Shown in pieces: positions 30,787 to 43,690 of a DNA stretch of 64,000 nt. The DNA is from Lithobates sylvaticus (lineage: Eukaryota; Chordata; Amphibia; Anura; Ranidae): assembly GCA_028564925.1 (NCBI GenBank), contig CM053030.1, positions 267,680,199 to 267,744,198 on the forward strand, given 5' to 3'. Below the pieces are notes generated by a model that did no database searches, had not been told where the DNA came from, and saw only the letters and a program-made list of their open reading frames with translations. The position numbers and the translations under genes were made by a program. The stretch's first letter is position 1; every line of letters starts with the position of its first letter.

Positions 30787-32585
30787 GTTTCCCACTATTA
30801 AGATTAATTGTTACCATTTACTCATCTATAAGTTCTAGTAGTTCAGTTCTATCCAAAATATATATTTTCACCAGCGTTATCCAGCAAATACTCTTTGCCT
30901 CTGCGGCATATAGTTTCATTTATTCATTTATCCATTACTTCAATCATTTGATGACAGATATTCAGTGCTCTATTAGCAAGGATTCCAGATTTCAACAACC
31001 GCATTTAGCCTCCCTACACATACACTGACATTGGCCATCTATTTTCATGGAGTCTAGCAGTGGGGGTTGGTGTGCACATATGTATCTAATCCCCTTTTTC
31101 TTTCTTTTTATATCTGCTGTCTAGTGTGTGTGGCAGCTTGTTGGTTTTCCCCCAAGTTTACCAGACTTTTAAATAGGGGGCTCTGCTTGCCACTCCTATG
31201 GCGCTGTACATCTGTTAGCGTTCATATAATGACACACTGACACCATATGATAAGAGATAAGGGAGAAGGGGGGATTGACGAGGAGTTAGGACAAGTATTG
31301 ACTCAGGGTTGTTTCCCCATGAACACCAATAATAGTTAACACACTCTGTCATCAAGTCTCATGCATTATGCAGTTTCATTTATTCATTTATTCATTTATC
31401 TACTATCTCAATCAGGCAAACACTCAGCGCTCAAATAGATAGGTATCCTGACCTCAAAACTAAGCTTTAATAGGATAGGTTTACCTAAGTAAACAGTGAA
31501 CCACTCAGAGCGGGATTTTTAAGGCAACAATAATAGAAAAAATCGATAAAGTTATATAAAATTAAAAATTTATTGTACAAAAGACACAAAATGTTTATAG
31601 CAAAATATACATTTTCACATCCAAGATAAAAACAAAGCAGATGTTTAGAGGTGATGTACACGAAGGTAGGTGAAAATTCCGACGCGTTTCCAAACTGCTA
31701 ATGATTTGCCTATCTTCCTCAGGGAATTACAAATCGCCATCTACAGGATATCAAAACATACTGATTACAAAGTTATTATATAAATGCCAGACTGATCATA
31801 GAATGGAATTTGTACAGAAAAATAAATTTTGAGAGTGCCGTTTATAGCACACTCACATCATAATACAGAGCATTATACATGGTATTGCTTCCCATTCACT
31901 TTCAAAACCTGGGTGGATGCCAACCAAAAAGGGGATTGCACAATTCCAAAACTCCCTACAAGACGGCGTAGAAACAATGTTTCTATGACTCAAATGGCGT
32001 TTAAACAATGATATGACCGCAGCTGGGAAAACAAGAAAAAAGGAGGAGATAATGATGGAATAACCTAGAGAAAAGCCTAGGCAGGAAAAAATCCCCACCA
32101 AGCACCAAGATATCCTGAACTCACCCAAAGTAGTTGTATAAAAAATTCCCAGAAGGGATCCTCCAAAGTGGACCAGGCCGATTTGTGGAGAACAACTCCT
32201 ACAGCACCGTGCTGTGGAGGGGAAGGACGCCAAATGCCATCTCAGGTGTCCTTTTAAAGCTGTACCTGGATCCGTCCCGCCCCTGGGGGCGTCAACCGAT
32301 GACGCTGCGCGCAAGCGGCACACAGCGTCATCGGATACGTCCCGCCCATTGGCTGTATCATGTCCTGGACAGACTACCAGGACCATGATGCAGTGTTGCG
32401 GCCAACGTGCGCATGCGCGATGAACAGCCCGGCGCCATGGACTAGGTTAAGCCACGTACATCCGAGCGTCATCGCGCACCGCACAATGACAGCCAGGCCA
32501 AAAACCTCCCATTCTCCTCTGGACCACAGGGCGCGCATGCCCGCGAATCCCCCAGTTCCAGAGTGAGAAACAGCAGGAATACACT
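30787..32585. other. AT-rich then GC-rich unassigned sequence next to the Penelope element
   Basis: 30787-31500 probably belongs to the 3' region of the Penelope-like element. 31501-32585 contains an AATAAA-like signal on the minus strand near 31570, the hammerhead-like motif, and from 32250 a CpG-rich, promoter-like stretch. It may be a minus-strand Penelope terminal repeat with 5' leader. No coding domain was recognised. Confidence 0.4.
31675..31728 (-). ncRNA. Second hammerhead-like motif (candidate)
   Basis: On the minus strand the order is AATTCC, CTGAGGA, a variable stem-loop, GAAACGCGTC and GGAATT. The flanking AATTCC/GGAATT form a perfect stem I. Core boxes are CTGAGGA (canonical CTGATGA) and GAAA, with GTC as the expected cleavage site. 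Stem II is weak. It lies at the start of a segment that may be another Penelope terminal region in minus orientation. Confidence 0.4.
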
Positions 32586-33314
32586 AAAGCCCCATACACA
32601 CGGTCGGATTTTCCGATGGATTCTGTCCTATCGGACAATGTTGTCGGAAATTCCGACCGTGTGTAGGCACCATCGGACAGTTTACCTCGGATTGTCCGAC
32701 GGACAAAGTTCTATCTCCTGCTGGATAGATTTTCCGACAACAAAGTCCGATCACACCAATTCCGATCGTGTGTAGCATAGTCCGACGGACAAAGTGCTAC
32801 GCATGCTCAGAAGAAATTCTGTGACGGAAGCGCTCGGTCAGGTAAAACTACCGTTCCTAATCGACACAGCACATTCGTCACGCGGCAATGTTAAAATGTC
32901 TTTAATGCAGCGCATTCTCTTTTTCTTTACAATGCAAGAAGAATGACGTGTTTTAGCTGTTCCTATTAACTTTCACTTCTCACAAACTTATTTATTTATT
33001 CTTTTTCAGGATTTCTTGACTAGATGTTTATTTTTCCTCAGATCGTAAAAGAATGTTTGTTATATTTTTTGGATGATTTGTCATTTTTGTTTTTTGTTTG
33101 GAATACATATTTTCTGGATAATTTATTTAGATTTTTGAGGGGGGGTTGTGTGTCTCAACTTAGCAAAACAACATTATTAACATTTGTATTTGTTGCTTAA
33201 ATTTAGTAGGAGTTTGTTGTTGGTGCCCCTTGTTAATCGGACTTTATGATTTGGGAAATGTACCTGCCTACTCACAAATAAACTGTCATTGTAGAAAAGT
33301 AAAACACATAGGCA

Positions 33315-33620
33315 ATGATTTTTTCAACTCAAAAATACCTTTATTTAGGTCTCAGCAACAAACCAAAGAGGAACGCAGCGATGGAGAAACTTGGGGAATT
33401 AGCAAAGCCTTGGACACCCACGGCAAACATCATTTTTGAAGCTTCTAAAATTGGTGGCCTGAGGAGTACCTATCTAAATAATAAGGGAGTGCTATCTGGT
33501 CCTGAAGTCCAAAACATCCGGGACTGCAGCAGATGCCAGGTCCCCAGGCTCTGGTACTACGAGAGGCTCCATCTTCTCTCAGACCAGACTGAATCCAGGT
33601 CGTCACTCTCTTGTCTTCCT
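33315..33620 (+). pseudogene. Degenerate second MADF-domain fragment
   Basis: A plus-strand frame reads KPKRNAAMEKLGELAKPWTP, then IGGLRSTYLNNK, RLWYYERLHLLSDQTE and SLSCLP. This matches the minus-strand MADF protein at 34336-34791 segment by segment (KPKRYAAMKKL, IGSLRSTYF, LWYYDRLHFLKDQ, SLSTLP). It lacks the first third of the domain and conserved residues are lost. It is likely a diverged inverted copy of the same exon. Confidence 0.65.
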
Positions 33621-33745
33621 TCCACGCTTCCTTCCACGCTGTGGTGCTGGTGGGGTGGCAGAAGGAGGAGGAGGAGGAGGAGGCGGAGCATGGTTACTAT
33701 CGCAAACATGTGTGAGTGGGGTCATCCCCCCAGCCATCCCCTTAT

Positions 33746-34791
33746 TTAGGACCTTGAGGATGACCCCTCACACATGCTGCGTTGCCCCGCCTCTATATCC
33801 TTCATTTTAGTGGCAACCAAGGAGCCAAAGGCCTCCTCGTAGGTGGGTGTGGCATGTAGGGAGGCTGAAGCATCTCTGATCAGCTGGAGCGCTGACTCTC
33901 CCACCTCCCCCACCCTTCTCGCCCTTTTGTAGGGAAGGCGGAGGGGAGGGACTTGGGAGACAGTCAGGCTCCTACGCCTACCCCCCTCTTGGCTGCCACT
34001 ACCCACCTCTTGGCTGCCACTAACCCCTGCCTCCTCCTGACTGCCACATTCCACAGCCACCTCCTGGCTGAGGTCTTCCTGTGTATGAAAAAGGGACATA
34101 GTTTGAGTTATTTGTTCATCAAACACACACAATTTTCATCTAGTGACTGTTGCAAAATGTTTACAAATAGAAAACCATACAATTCTCAGCCGTGCAGTTT
34201 AGATTCTGGCCCCAAATGTCTCCAACACTACTGTCTGTTGATATGTCAAACACGATTAGGAACTAAGCAATTGGGGATCCTGAATTAAATGAACATCATT
34301 CATTATTCCCAAAAATGGTTACAAAACTACTATACCTGGCTCAAGCTGGGCTCCTCCACATCTTCCAGACTGGAAGGCCCAGGTTGCTCCTCGGAAGCCT
34401 CATCAGGGGTGGCGTGCATGGAAGGACGCGTGCAAGGAAGAGTCGAGAGTGACTCCCTGACATTAGCCTGGTCTTTGAGAAAATGGAGCCTGTCATAGTA
34501 CCAGAGCGTGGGGACATGGACCTGTGCTGCTCTAGCTCCAGATGCTTGGGACTTCAGGACCTTATTGCGCTCCCTGAAATAGGTACTCCTCAGGCTGCCA
34601 ATTTTGAGTCTTAACTTCTCCACGGTTGCCGTGGGGATCGTTGGCTTTACAAATTCCACAAGTTTCTTCATGGCTGCGTACCTCTTTGGTTTGTTGCTGT
34701 AATCTCTGTGTTTAGCCTGCCATAATAGGGGCATTTCCCTATACTTATCAATGAAGAGGGGGAGAAAACTCACATGGTTGAAGCCCTCCAT
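33746..34791 (-). CDS. Harbinger-associated MADF-domain protein, two exons
   Basis: Exon 1 is 34791-34336 and exon 2 is 34078-33746. The donor GCCAG|GTATAG and acceptor TTTCATACACAG|GAAG are in phase 0 and give 262 residues with no stop. Residues about 8-100 form a MADF (Myb/SANT-like in Adf-1) DNA-binding domain: FLPLFIDKYREMPLLWQ, HRDYSNKPKRYAAMKKL, LRLKIGSLRSTYFRE and PTLWYYDRLHFLKDQ. The second half is Ser/Gln/Glu-rich, with a basic RLPYKRARR patch and a C-terminal helix. MADF proteins commonly accompany PIF/Harbinger transposases and may recruit them to element ends. The Met at 34791 is preceded by TTGCAG, so an upstream exon is possible. Intactness suggests recent activity or selection. 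Confidence 0.75.
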
Positions 34792-35094
34792 AATCTCTGC
34801 AAGACACAACACCACACTATAAATAATGTCAGTCTAAACTCTACTAATCTTCTCCATAAATAAGCCTCAAGGTCTAATCAGTCTAGGCTAGTTATGTACC
34901 AAGTTCAAATTGTACCTTCGTTCTAGCGATCGTCTCGTGCGTGAGCTTTCTCTCCCCTCGTCTCACAGATCGTGGCTACGACACAGGCGTGTGAAGTTTT
35001 ATATACTGTGCGCATGCGTCAAACTCCGCCCCCCCTGACGATCTTTCTCGTCTATTCCCCACCCCTTCTCTTTACGGCGCAGTGGGGAGAGCAC
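34792..35094. promoter_or_regulatory. Divergent intergenic region between the MADF and Myb/SANT genes
   Basis: The 303 bases separate two genes transcribed away from each other. A TTTTATATACTG box lies at 34997-35008, followed by GCGCATGCG. GATCGTCTCGTGCG and GACGATCTTTCTCGTC repeat short GATC-G elements in both orientations. A shared bidirectional promoter is inferred. Confidence 0.45.
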
Positions 35095-36446
35095 ATGGCG
35101 GGGACACAGCAGGTGCGCCCCAAATATTACACCAACGAGGAGGAGGATGAGGAAAGGCCGGAGGCAGAAACGTCCCGATCCCGGAGCCTGAAATTTAAGG
35201 CCTCCAATATGTCTTTTGGAGAAATGTTGGAGATGGTGGACATATTAAAGAGGAGCGACTATGATGGGAAGTATGGGCCTTACCTCAACCCCAATGTCCG
35301 AAAGGCCAAGATCATGTCTAAAGTTGTGAGGAGGCTGTACAATCATTTTGGGGTACAACGATCCAAGGAGCAACTGAGGAAACGCTGGTCAGACCTGAAA
35401 CTGAGGGAGCCCGATCAGTACAGAAAGATCAAGCGAGTTCTTCAAAAAAGTAAGTAGTTGTGTTTTGTGTTTGATTTCTTGCTTGCATACTGCTCCGTGT
35501 GTTTGGATTTGTTCAATGTTGTACATTATAAAATGGGCACTTTCATGTTCGTCTGTGCATTCGATAGTACTCAACCTCGATCTTTCTGCCAGTGTCATGT
35601 TCGTGTGTGTCAATTCGATCGTACTCAACCTCGATCGTTCGGCCACTTATAATACGAGGTTTGGTGAAGTTTTTAGTGAAAGGAAGTTTGTTCTCAATAG
35701 AGATGTCATCAAGAATGTCAAGCTAATTTATTCAATGTAAAGGAGAGATCACTCAGTAGCTGTTTACCCATCTGGACTCTAGAGCACTAGTGCTGGGACA
35801 CCCAAACCCCCTTTTTATTATGCTTTTCCACACATGTGCTCCAGTGGATACTAGAGGGGTGTCTCCATCAGACAAACTTCTACCAAAAAGCTAGTAAGTT
35901 TAGCACCTTTACAAAGTGACTACATTGATGTTGTTGTCATTTGTAACTGGCCAACCAAAAATATTGTCCCTCACTTTCAAGCAATGTTTGACATTTCCTA
36001 TTTCTGCCCTCAATAGATTGTGGTGCTAAATCTTCCTTTTGTACATTCTCATAGGGGAGCGAAAACTCGGGACGTCTGAGGAAACCAGAAAACCCACACC
36101 TCCCAAAGAAGGGGAAAGACCAGAAGCAGAGGAGGAGGAGGAGGAAGGAGAGATCATAGAACTTGGAGAACTTGTCACCACAACAGGTGAGTGTGGGAGA
36201 ACACAGCTACTGGTAAGCTAATCAATGTATGCCTGCCTCATTTCCAAGAGACATTTTTTTTTATTTTTGTTTTTTTTAGGTGACGTGGATGTTGTGGAAG
36301 AAGAATCACACTTTACCACTGAAAGTGCACACGTACTCATCGGGGAGATAATGGTCTGCAATCGAGATCTAGATGAGATAAAGCAAAACATCAATGATGT
36401 TCAACAAAAATTGAAGAACATCATTGATGTTTTAGGGAAAATCTGA
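35095..36446 (+). CDS. Harbinger Myb/SANT-like DNA-binding protein, three exons
   Basis: Exons 35095-35449, 36055-36186 and 36280-36446 have GTAAGT, GTGAGT donors and ATAG, TTTTTAG acceptors. The exon phases agree at both junctions, giving 217 residues ending in TGA. Residues about 40-115 form the Myb/SANT-like domain typical of PIF/Harbinger partner proteins (FGEMLEMVDILKRSDYDGKYG, NPNVRKAKIMSKVVRRLY, LRKRWSDLKLREPDQYRKI). It is preceded by an acidic region and followed by an acidic linker and a C-terminal coiled-coil segment (MVCNRDLDEIKQNINDVQ). Such proteins bind transposon ends and carry the transposase into the nucleus. The start ATG was chosen because it follows the promoter-like region and precedes the acidic leader. 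Confidence 0.8.
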
Positions 36447-37300
36447 AAACGCACCAAGTAATTAACACACATTTGTGGCTGTTTGTGACAACATTTGCAA
36501 CTTAAGAACTGTGTGAAATTTGGAACATGCACACATTGTGTCCACATGTGCTAGCTCCCATCATGGTGGATGAATGACAAAGTTTTTTTGGGGGTGCAAC
36601 CACTTTACTAACTACTAAAGTCGGTGTGGTGAAGGGGTTGCACCCCCAAAACACGTCCATTGATCCCCATGATGGGAAATGGCACTTTTGAACATTCTAG
36701 GCATGTGTTTTACCATCTAATGTCCATTTTCAGACCCAAATTGTTTGCATGTTCTAAATTTCCAGTTTCCAGGGGTGACACCCCATGTGATGAAGGCAAG
36801 ATCAAACACACTTTGAACATATAGTCATGTATGATCTTGTCTTCACTTTAGAAAGTTGAACTTTGCAAGTTCCTATGTTCTGTTTTGCTACATGCCTGGT
36901 TTTAACAAATGCGGAATGTTATTAAACAATGTTCGAAAGAACCAAGATCTTGTCAGTTTTGCCAAGAAGTTTGGAAACGCACTTGTGAATGTGTTGCAAG
37001 TAAACTTTTTTAATTTTCTAAATGTGTGGTTTCCTTATTTAAAAACACAAAAGCATTATGTATGTCAAATGTAAAGGATTTGGGGGGCAATGGGTGTTAT
37101 TTACTAAAGGCAATTCCAGTTGGCACTGCAAGTGTATTTTCCAGGGCACTTTTGCAGTGCACTTGTAGAGCATAGTGGATTTGACTTATGTAAATGACAC
37201 CCACAGTGCTTTGTACGAAAACACGTAGCACACCATTTTTGGGAATACACACATGTCTGACATGGTGATGAAAAGGAGTATTTTGGGTGTCAGTTATGCA
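36447..37300. other. Non-coding spacer inside the Harbinger unit
   Basis: This holds the 3' UTRs of two convergent genes. AT-rich blocks contain CACCCCCAAAA and TTTGGGGGTG in inverted relation at about 36585-36650. No domain or RNA gene was recognised. Confidence 0.6.
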
Positions 37301-38023
37301 CTACAAACCTTCTCTAGACAAAAGATTAGGTATCACAGCATTTAGAGGGGGCAAGCCTGGACGTGCCGCTTGAAGGGCTGTGAGGTCGGCATTGGAAGGG
37401 CCCTCCACATCTGGGCCAACGGGCACCACATAGTTGCTGTTGTGTCTTTTCAAAAAGTTGTGCAATATGCAACAGGCAAGAACTATGTGGTTCAGTTTGT
37501 ATTCCGCCAAGTTAATAGCCGTCAAAAACAGGCGGAAGCGGCTGGCCAGGATCCCGAAGGTGTTCTCCACCACTCTGCGGGCTCTCGACAGCCTGTAATT
37601 GAAGACCCTCTGGTCTGGGGTGAGGGTCCTCATCGGGAAGGGCCTCATCAGATGGGGAGTCAGCGCAAACGCTTCATCTGCGACAAAAACGAAGGGGAGT
37701 CCTTCAGCATTCTCCTCTGGAGGTGGCAAGCACAGACTGCCACTTTGAAGACGCCAGTAGAACTCCGTGTGCGCAATGGCACCACCATCCGAGATCCGGC
37801 CGTTCATCCCCACGTCCACATACAAAAAATCATACGTCGCCGACACCACCGCCAACATCACTACACTATTAAACCCCTTATAATTATAATAGTAGGACCC
37901 CGAGTTGGGGGGTGGGACGATGCGGACGTGTTTCCCATCAATTGCACCTCCGCAGTTAGGAAAGTCCCAACGGCTGGCAAAGTGGGAGGCCACAGTCTGC
38001 CATTCCTGTGGCGTGGAAGGGAA
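37301..38023 (-). pseudogene. PIF/Harbinger transposase (HARBI1-like), 5' exon missing
   Basis: A 240-codon exon follows the acceptor TTTCACTCCACAG and holds the whole DDE_Tnp_4 catalytic domain. The first Asp is in NCGGAIDGKHVRIV, the second in FVFVADEAFALTPHLMRPFP and the Glu in RRVVENTFGILASRF. KHR-type basic residues and the C-terminal CCILHNFLKRH also match. HARBI1-like transposases are about 340-400 residues. The N-terminal helix-turn-helix part should be upstream, between 38090 and 38541 or beyond the Tc1 element, but no matching frame is there. The catalytic exon itself is unbroken, so the defect is loss of the upstream exon. It lies convergent with the Myb/SANT gene, the usual Harbinger arrangement. 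Confidence 0.75.
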
Positions 38024-38370
38024 CTGTGGAGTGAAACAAGAAAAAAAATTAGTAACTTTGCACATAAACATTGCAAGCAGATTAGACACTAAACATCTTG
38101 GAACAAGATCAGACTTTTACATTTTAAGATGGAAAGTATTTGCACCGAAAAGTAGAGGGTCCCCCTACCAGATTACTCACCCCCCATCAATCCCCCCACT
38201 TCTGATGGGCCATTGACAATAACTAGGGGTTTGGGGGGGGGGTGTTTGGACAGGTAACCCTCTGCACTTCATTGATTGCCAAATGGCTCAATAATGTGTG
38301 CTAGTTTGGCCAGACCCTCCTTACTTAACACTATTGGCAGCCCACGGGAAAGATAAAAGAACATTCCAAA

Positions 38371-38401
<31 letters not shown>

Positions 38402-38541
38402 GGGAAGCACATTTTGACATTCTGCAATTACCTAGCAAGCTAATAGGAGGGCAAAAACACAAAAAAAGAGGAAATGGAAAGTATGGAGCCACCCCCTTGC
38501 TGAATTCATCCCTAAAGATGCCCACTATAAAGAGGTAGGTA

Positions 38542-40152
<1,611 letters not shown>

Positions 40153-41139
40153 TACATAATAGTAGAAACACAAAGCAGAACTGATAAAGTCCAGATTCCA
40201 GCGTAGTAACCTATGTCAGAAAGATATGGCACAAAGGTCAGGCTGACTTGCCAAAGAACAGGAGAGGTTCAAAAGAAATGTATAGATGGTCTACCGTAGT
40301 ACCTCCCCAGCCCCAAAAAAGGGCAAATGGAAACATAAGCAGTCATGTGGCAAAAAAAATGTTAAATAGGGGGGGATGAGAAAGGGAGGTTGTAAAAGGC
40401 ACATCAGGGAATGACTCCCACAGGGGGAGAGGGTCAGCTCCATCAACCAAGGGGAATCCTAGAGAGCCTAACCTTCATCTGACTATATAAACATGTAGCG
40501 GCCATAACCCCTAGGGGCGGCCTTGACATTCTGGGCTTACCAATTGCCTCCTCGTGGCTTGTTGGTTGTTGTCTAGGGGCTCCCAGGGTTAGTACCCAGT
40601 GACTTCAGATGCTGACACATAAAAGTCCTTTTCAAGGTTTTTATTTTGCAGGGTTAACATCCAACAATAACACAGTCTCAGGTGGGAATAGAGGGCACGG
40701 GCGACAAAACTCAGGCACTTTGAACTGCTGACATCCACTGAGAGTCTCTAATTAACCCAGAGAGTAGCCACTCGCAGCTGGGTGCTTCACTGCTGGATAA
40801 ACCTCTAGCCAGAGATTTAGCAGCCAACATGTGATCCGGAGACTTTGTAAAGTCTCTGCCACAGACTAGATTGTAACTGAAGATAAGTAGGAACCTTTCT
40901 CACAGTACCTGGATCTCTCAGCCTCCTTGGCGATACTGTGTGAAGTGTGGATTCTTTAGTGTCCATACAACTCAGCTCCCAGGCTCTTCTCGAGCAGCCA
41001 GCTTGTTGGCCCTTCTTCGAAGAGTCCTCCCCTAGTCACTTGTACGAGTTGCCGTGTCCCTCCAATACCGAGATGCCTTTGAATCCTCGAACAGCATCGA
41101 GGGCATGTGGGCAAGGTACTACTTCACCTCCGACAGCAG
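40153..41139. other. Unassigned sequence, possible LTR-like segment
   Basis: No coding domain is seen in 40153-40490. From about 40494 (TGTAGCGG) to 41139 the sequence differs in composition and could be a minus-strand LTR-like segment abutting the gypsy fragment. No target duplication was found, so this stays weak. Confidence 0.3.
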
Positions 41140-43690
41140 TAGTGTCACAACGGCAAGGCAGTAAGGACGCTATGCATCCCGTGGGGTTTTTCTCCCGGAA
41201 ACTTTCTCCAGCCGAGAGAAATTATGATGTCGGGGACCGTGAACTCCTGGCCATTAAGTCAGCTCTAGAGGAATGGAGGTACCTATTGGAGGGCGCAAGT
41301 CACCCAGTTCTTATTTATACTGATCACAAGAACCTCGAGTACCTGCAAACTGCTAAGCGACTCAAACCTCGACAGGCCCGCTGGGCCTTGTTCTTCTCAA
41401 GATTCTGCTTCCACATCACGTATCGCCCCGGATCCAAGAATGTAAAGCCCGACGCGCTCTCGCGCATGTTTGACAACCCCAAAGACTCTGCCACCCCAGA
41501 TACCATCTTGTCAACGGGCAACTTCCTGTTAGTGCAACCGGATCTGCTTTCACAGATTAGAGAGGCATCCGCCAATTCCCCAGGACCCCAGGGGGTCACT
41601 CTAACATCCAGAGATGGGCTCCTTTGGAGGGGGAGTCAAGTTTTTGTTCCTGAAGGGGTCAGAGTTAAAGTCCTGACCCTGCTGCATGACCATCCGCTGG
41701 CAGGACACTTTGGAGCCCGCAAGACTGTGGAGCTGGTGCAACGCACTTTTTGGTGGCCAGGGCTGAGGGAATTTTGTAAGACTTATGTTAACTCCTGCCC
41801 TGTCTGCAACCGCAGCAAAACCTCAAGGAACCAAACCTGGGGCCTTCTGAAACCTCTCCCCGCACCTGACCGACCTTGGAAGATGATAACGATGGACTTT
41901 ATAGTCGAGCTTCCATGCTCCGAGGGGTGCACTGCCATCTTTGTGGTGGTGGATCGGTTGTCCAAAATGGCCCACTTCCTGCCTTTAAGGGGAACTCCAT
42001 CTGCTGCGGAGACAGCCCACCTTTTTATTAAGGAGATAATTAGGTTGCACGGGGTCCCGGCCAATATACTCTCAGATAGGGGGGTTCAGTTCACTTCCCG
42101 TTTCTGGAGAGCCCTTTGTTAAATTCTGAAGATTGAGCTGGCCCTTTCCTCCGCCTACCACCCCCAAACCAATGGGCAGACGGAACGCACCAACCAGACT
42201 TTGGAGCAGTACATTAGGTGCTTCACGTCCTTTGTGCAGGACGATTGGGTGTCCCTATTACCTTTAGCAGAATTTTCATATAATAATGCCAGCCATTCTG
42301 CCACAGGGCAATCCCCGTTCTTTGCCAATTACGGTTTTCACCTGTCTTTTCTTCCCAACTTTCTCCCAGAATCTCCAGTCCCGGCAGTCCAGGATACAGC
42401 AACCTTCCTCAGTTGCAACAACCGGATACTACAGGAAGCGATAGCCAAGGCCCAGGAGGACAGCAAGAAAATCTTCGATCGGAAGAGAAGGGGAGAACTG
42501 AACCTACAAGTGGGTGACCAGGTATGGCTATCTACGACTAATCTTAAACTTGCCTGTCCTTCTAAGAAGCTTGCCCCCAAGTTCCTAGGACCCTTTCCAG
42601 TAAGGAGAAAGATCAACGAGGTCTCCTACGAACTGTCCCTTCCCGACTCTATGAGAGTCCACCCGGTTTTCCACGTCTCCCTGTTAAAACCCTCTGTACC
42701 CGACCCCTTTCCGGATAGGGGAACATGGCCGCCCGGACCTGTTCTTGTCCAGGGTAACGAGGAGTACGAGGTAGAGGCCATCCTTGACTGTAGGAGGCGG
42801 AGGGGGGAGAGACAGTTTCTGATCAAATGGAAGGGGCACGGGCCCGAGAGCAACTCATGGGAACCAGACTGTAATCTCCATGCTGAAAGACTAATCCGCA
42901 CCTTCCTTTCTTCCCACCCAGAAAAATGGAACCTAGTGGGCACCCGGAGGTTGCCCCTTGTGAGGGGGCAACGTCAGGGCCCTAACCGCCCTGGACGGGT
43001 CAGCCTGAATGTGCGCAGGCTCCCAGGTAACCCTGGCCTCCGTGGGCACCAGCGCGCGCGTCGCGTGCACGTGCCCGCGGGACATGTGCCCGCACTCCCG
43101 TGCGCGATTAGCGGGCGCGCGCGCCCCCCTTGCGCATGCACGTGCGCGATCGGCGCTGCTTTGGCGCCAGTGGCCCTATTTAAAGGGGACAGCTGCCTGC
43201 ATCCCCACCTGTACCCCACCTGAACCTGCCTGCTGACTTATCTGTGACCCAGCCTGTCTGACCTCCGCTGCCTTCCCCGTCCCTTGACCCCGGCTTATTT
43301 GACCCTGCTTCTGGACTGTCTATTGTTGCTGAACCTCTGGCTTGCCTTCTGACCATCCCTCTGCCTGCCGTCTCTGCCTGATTAACCTGCCTGTTGTGAC
43401 CCGGCTTGCCTGACCATCCCTGCTTCCAAGTGTTCCTGCACAGGTCCTGCTGCTGCTGCTGTTTGCTGTTGTTCCTGTTACCGGTCTTCCTCCTGCGTTC
43501 CTGTTTGCCTGCCGGACCATCACCTGCAGTCCAACCATCCGGACAGACCAGCACCTACCCAGCATCAGTCATCTTCACCTACACGGACACTCCTACCCGC
43601 TGCGTTCACGGCTCCGCTGTTCCCAGTCCAGCAAGCCCTGAACCAGAGTTGTAAGAGAGGTCTCCAACCGTCAAGCCAGGCTCATCACTA
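41140..43690 (+). mobile_element. Ty3/gypsy chromovirus, 5'-truncated (fossil)
   Basis: The parts in order are the RNase H region of pol (41140-41460; YTDHKNLEYLQ), the H2C2 integrase zinc finger (about 41690-41830), the integrase core (about 41870-42330), the integrase C-terminal region (about 42480-42700) and a chromodomain (about 42760-42900; QFLIKWKGH). A probable 3' LTR runs from about 42970 to 43690. Gag, protease and most of the RT are absent. The chromodomain places it with the chromoviruses (Sushi/Amn type). It is broken, with at least one disruption besides the 5' truncation. The coding text is well preserved, suggesting moderate age. Confidence 0.85.

Larger units (their letters stand above)
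29205..31500 (+). mobile_element. Penelope-like element, 5'-truncated, split by a solo LTR
   Basis: A plus-strand frame with a GIY-YIG endonuclease (29386-30102) is the 3' coding end of a Penelope-like element. Its C-terminal tail continues to 30180 and the sequence resumes after the LTR at 30787. 29205-29370 looks like an inverted piece of the element's terminal repeat. The RT domain is absent, so this is a truncated copy. The 3' limit is uncertain; AT-rich, weakly repetitive sequence with CATTTATTCATTT runs recurs at 30910 and 31380. Confidence 0.75.
32586..38541. mobile_element. PIF/Harbinger-type unit with three genes, right end not found
   Basis: At 32590 a terminal sequence CCCCATACACACGGTCGGA begins about 240 bases of nested GTCGGA/TCCGAC inverted motifs, a pattern common in frog Harbinger elements. 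Inside are a MADF-domain gene (minus), a Myb/SANT-domain gene (plus) and a Harbinger transposase exon (minus). The Tc1 at 38542 lies at the far side. I see no matching right terminus before or after it, so the unit is probably truncated there. Two homopolymer tracts (C then A) lie at about 38374-38400. Confidence 0.7.

Noticed and set aside
32434-32580. CpG-rich segment as a host gene promoter
   Set aside because: It adjoins repeat sequence, has no downstream host exon, and fits a retroelement leader better.
37370-38092. 240-codon plus-strand frame
   Set aside because: Antisense shadow of the Harbinger transposase exon.
40494-41139. Possible solo LTR starting TGTAGCGG
   Set aside because: No matching duplication and no second copy in the window; left as unassigned.
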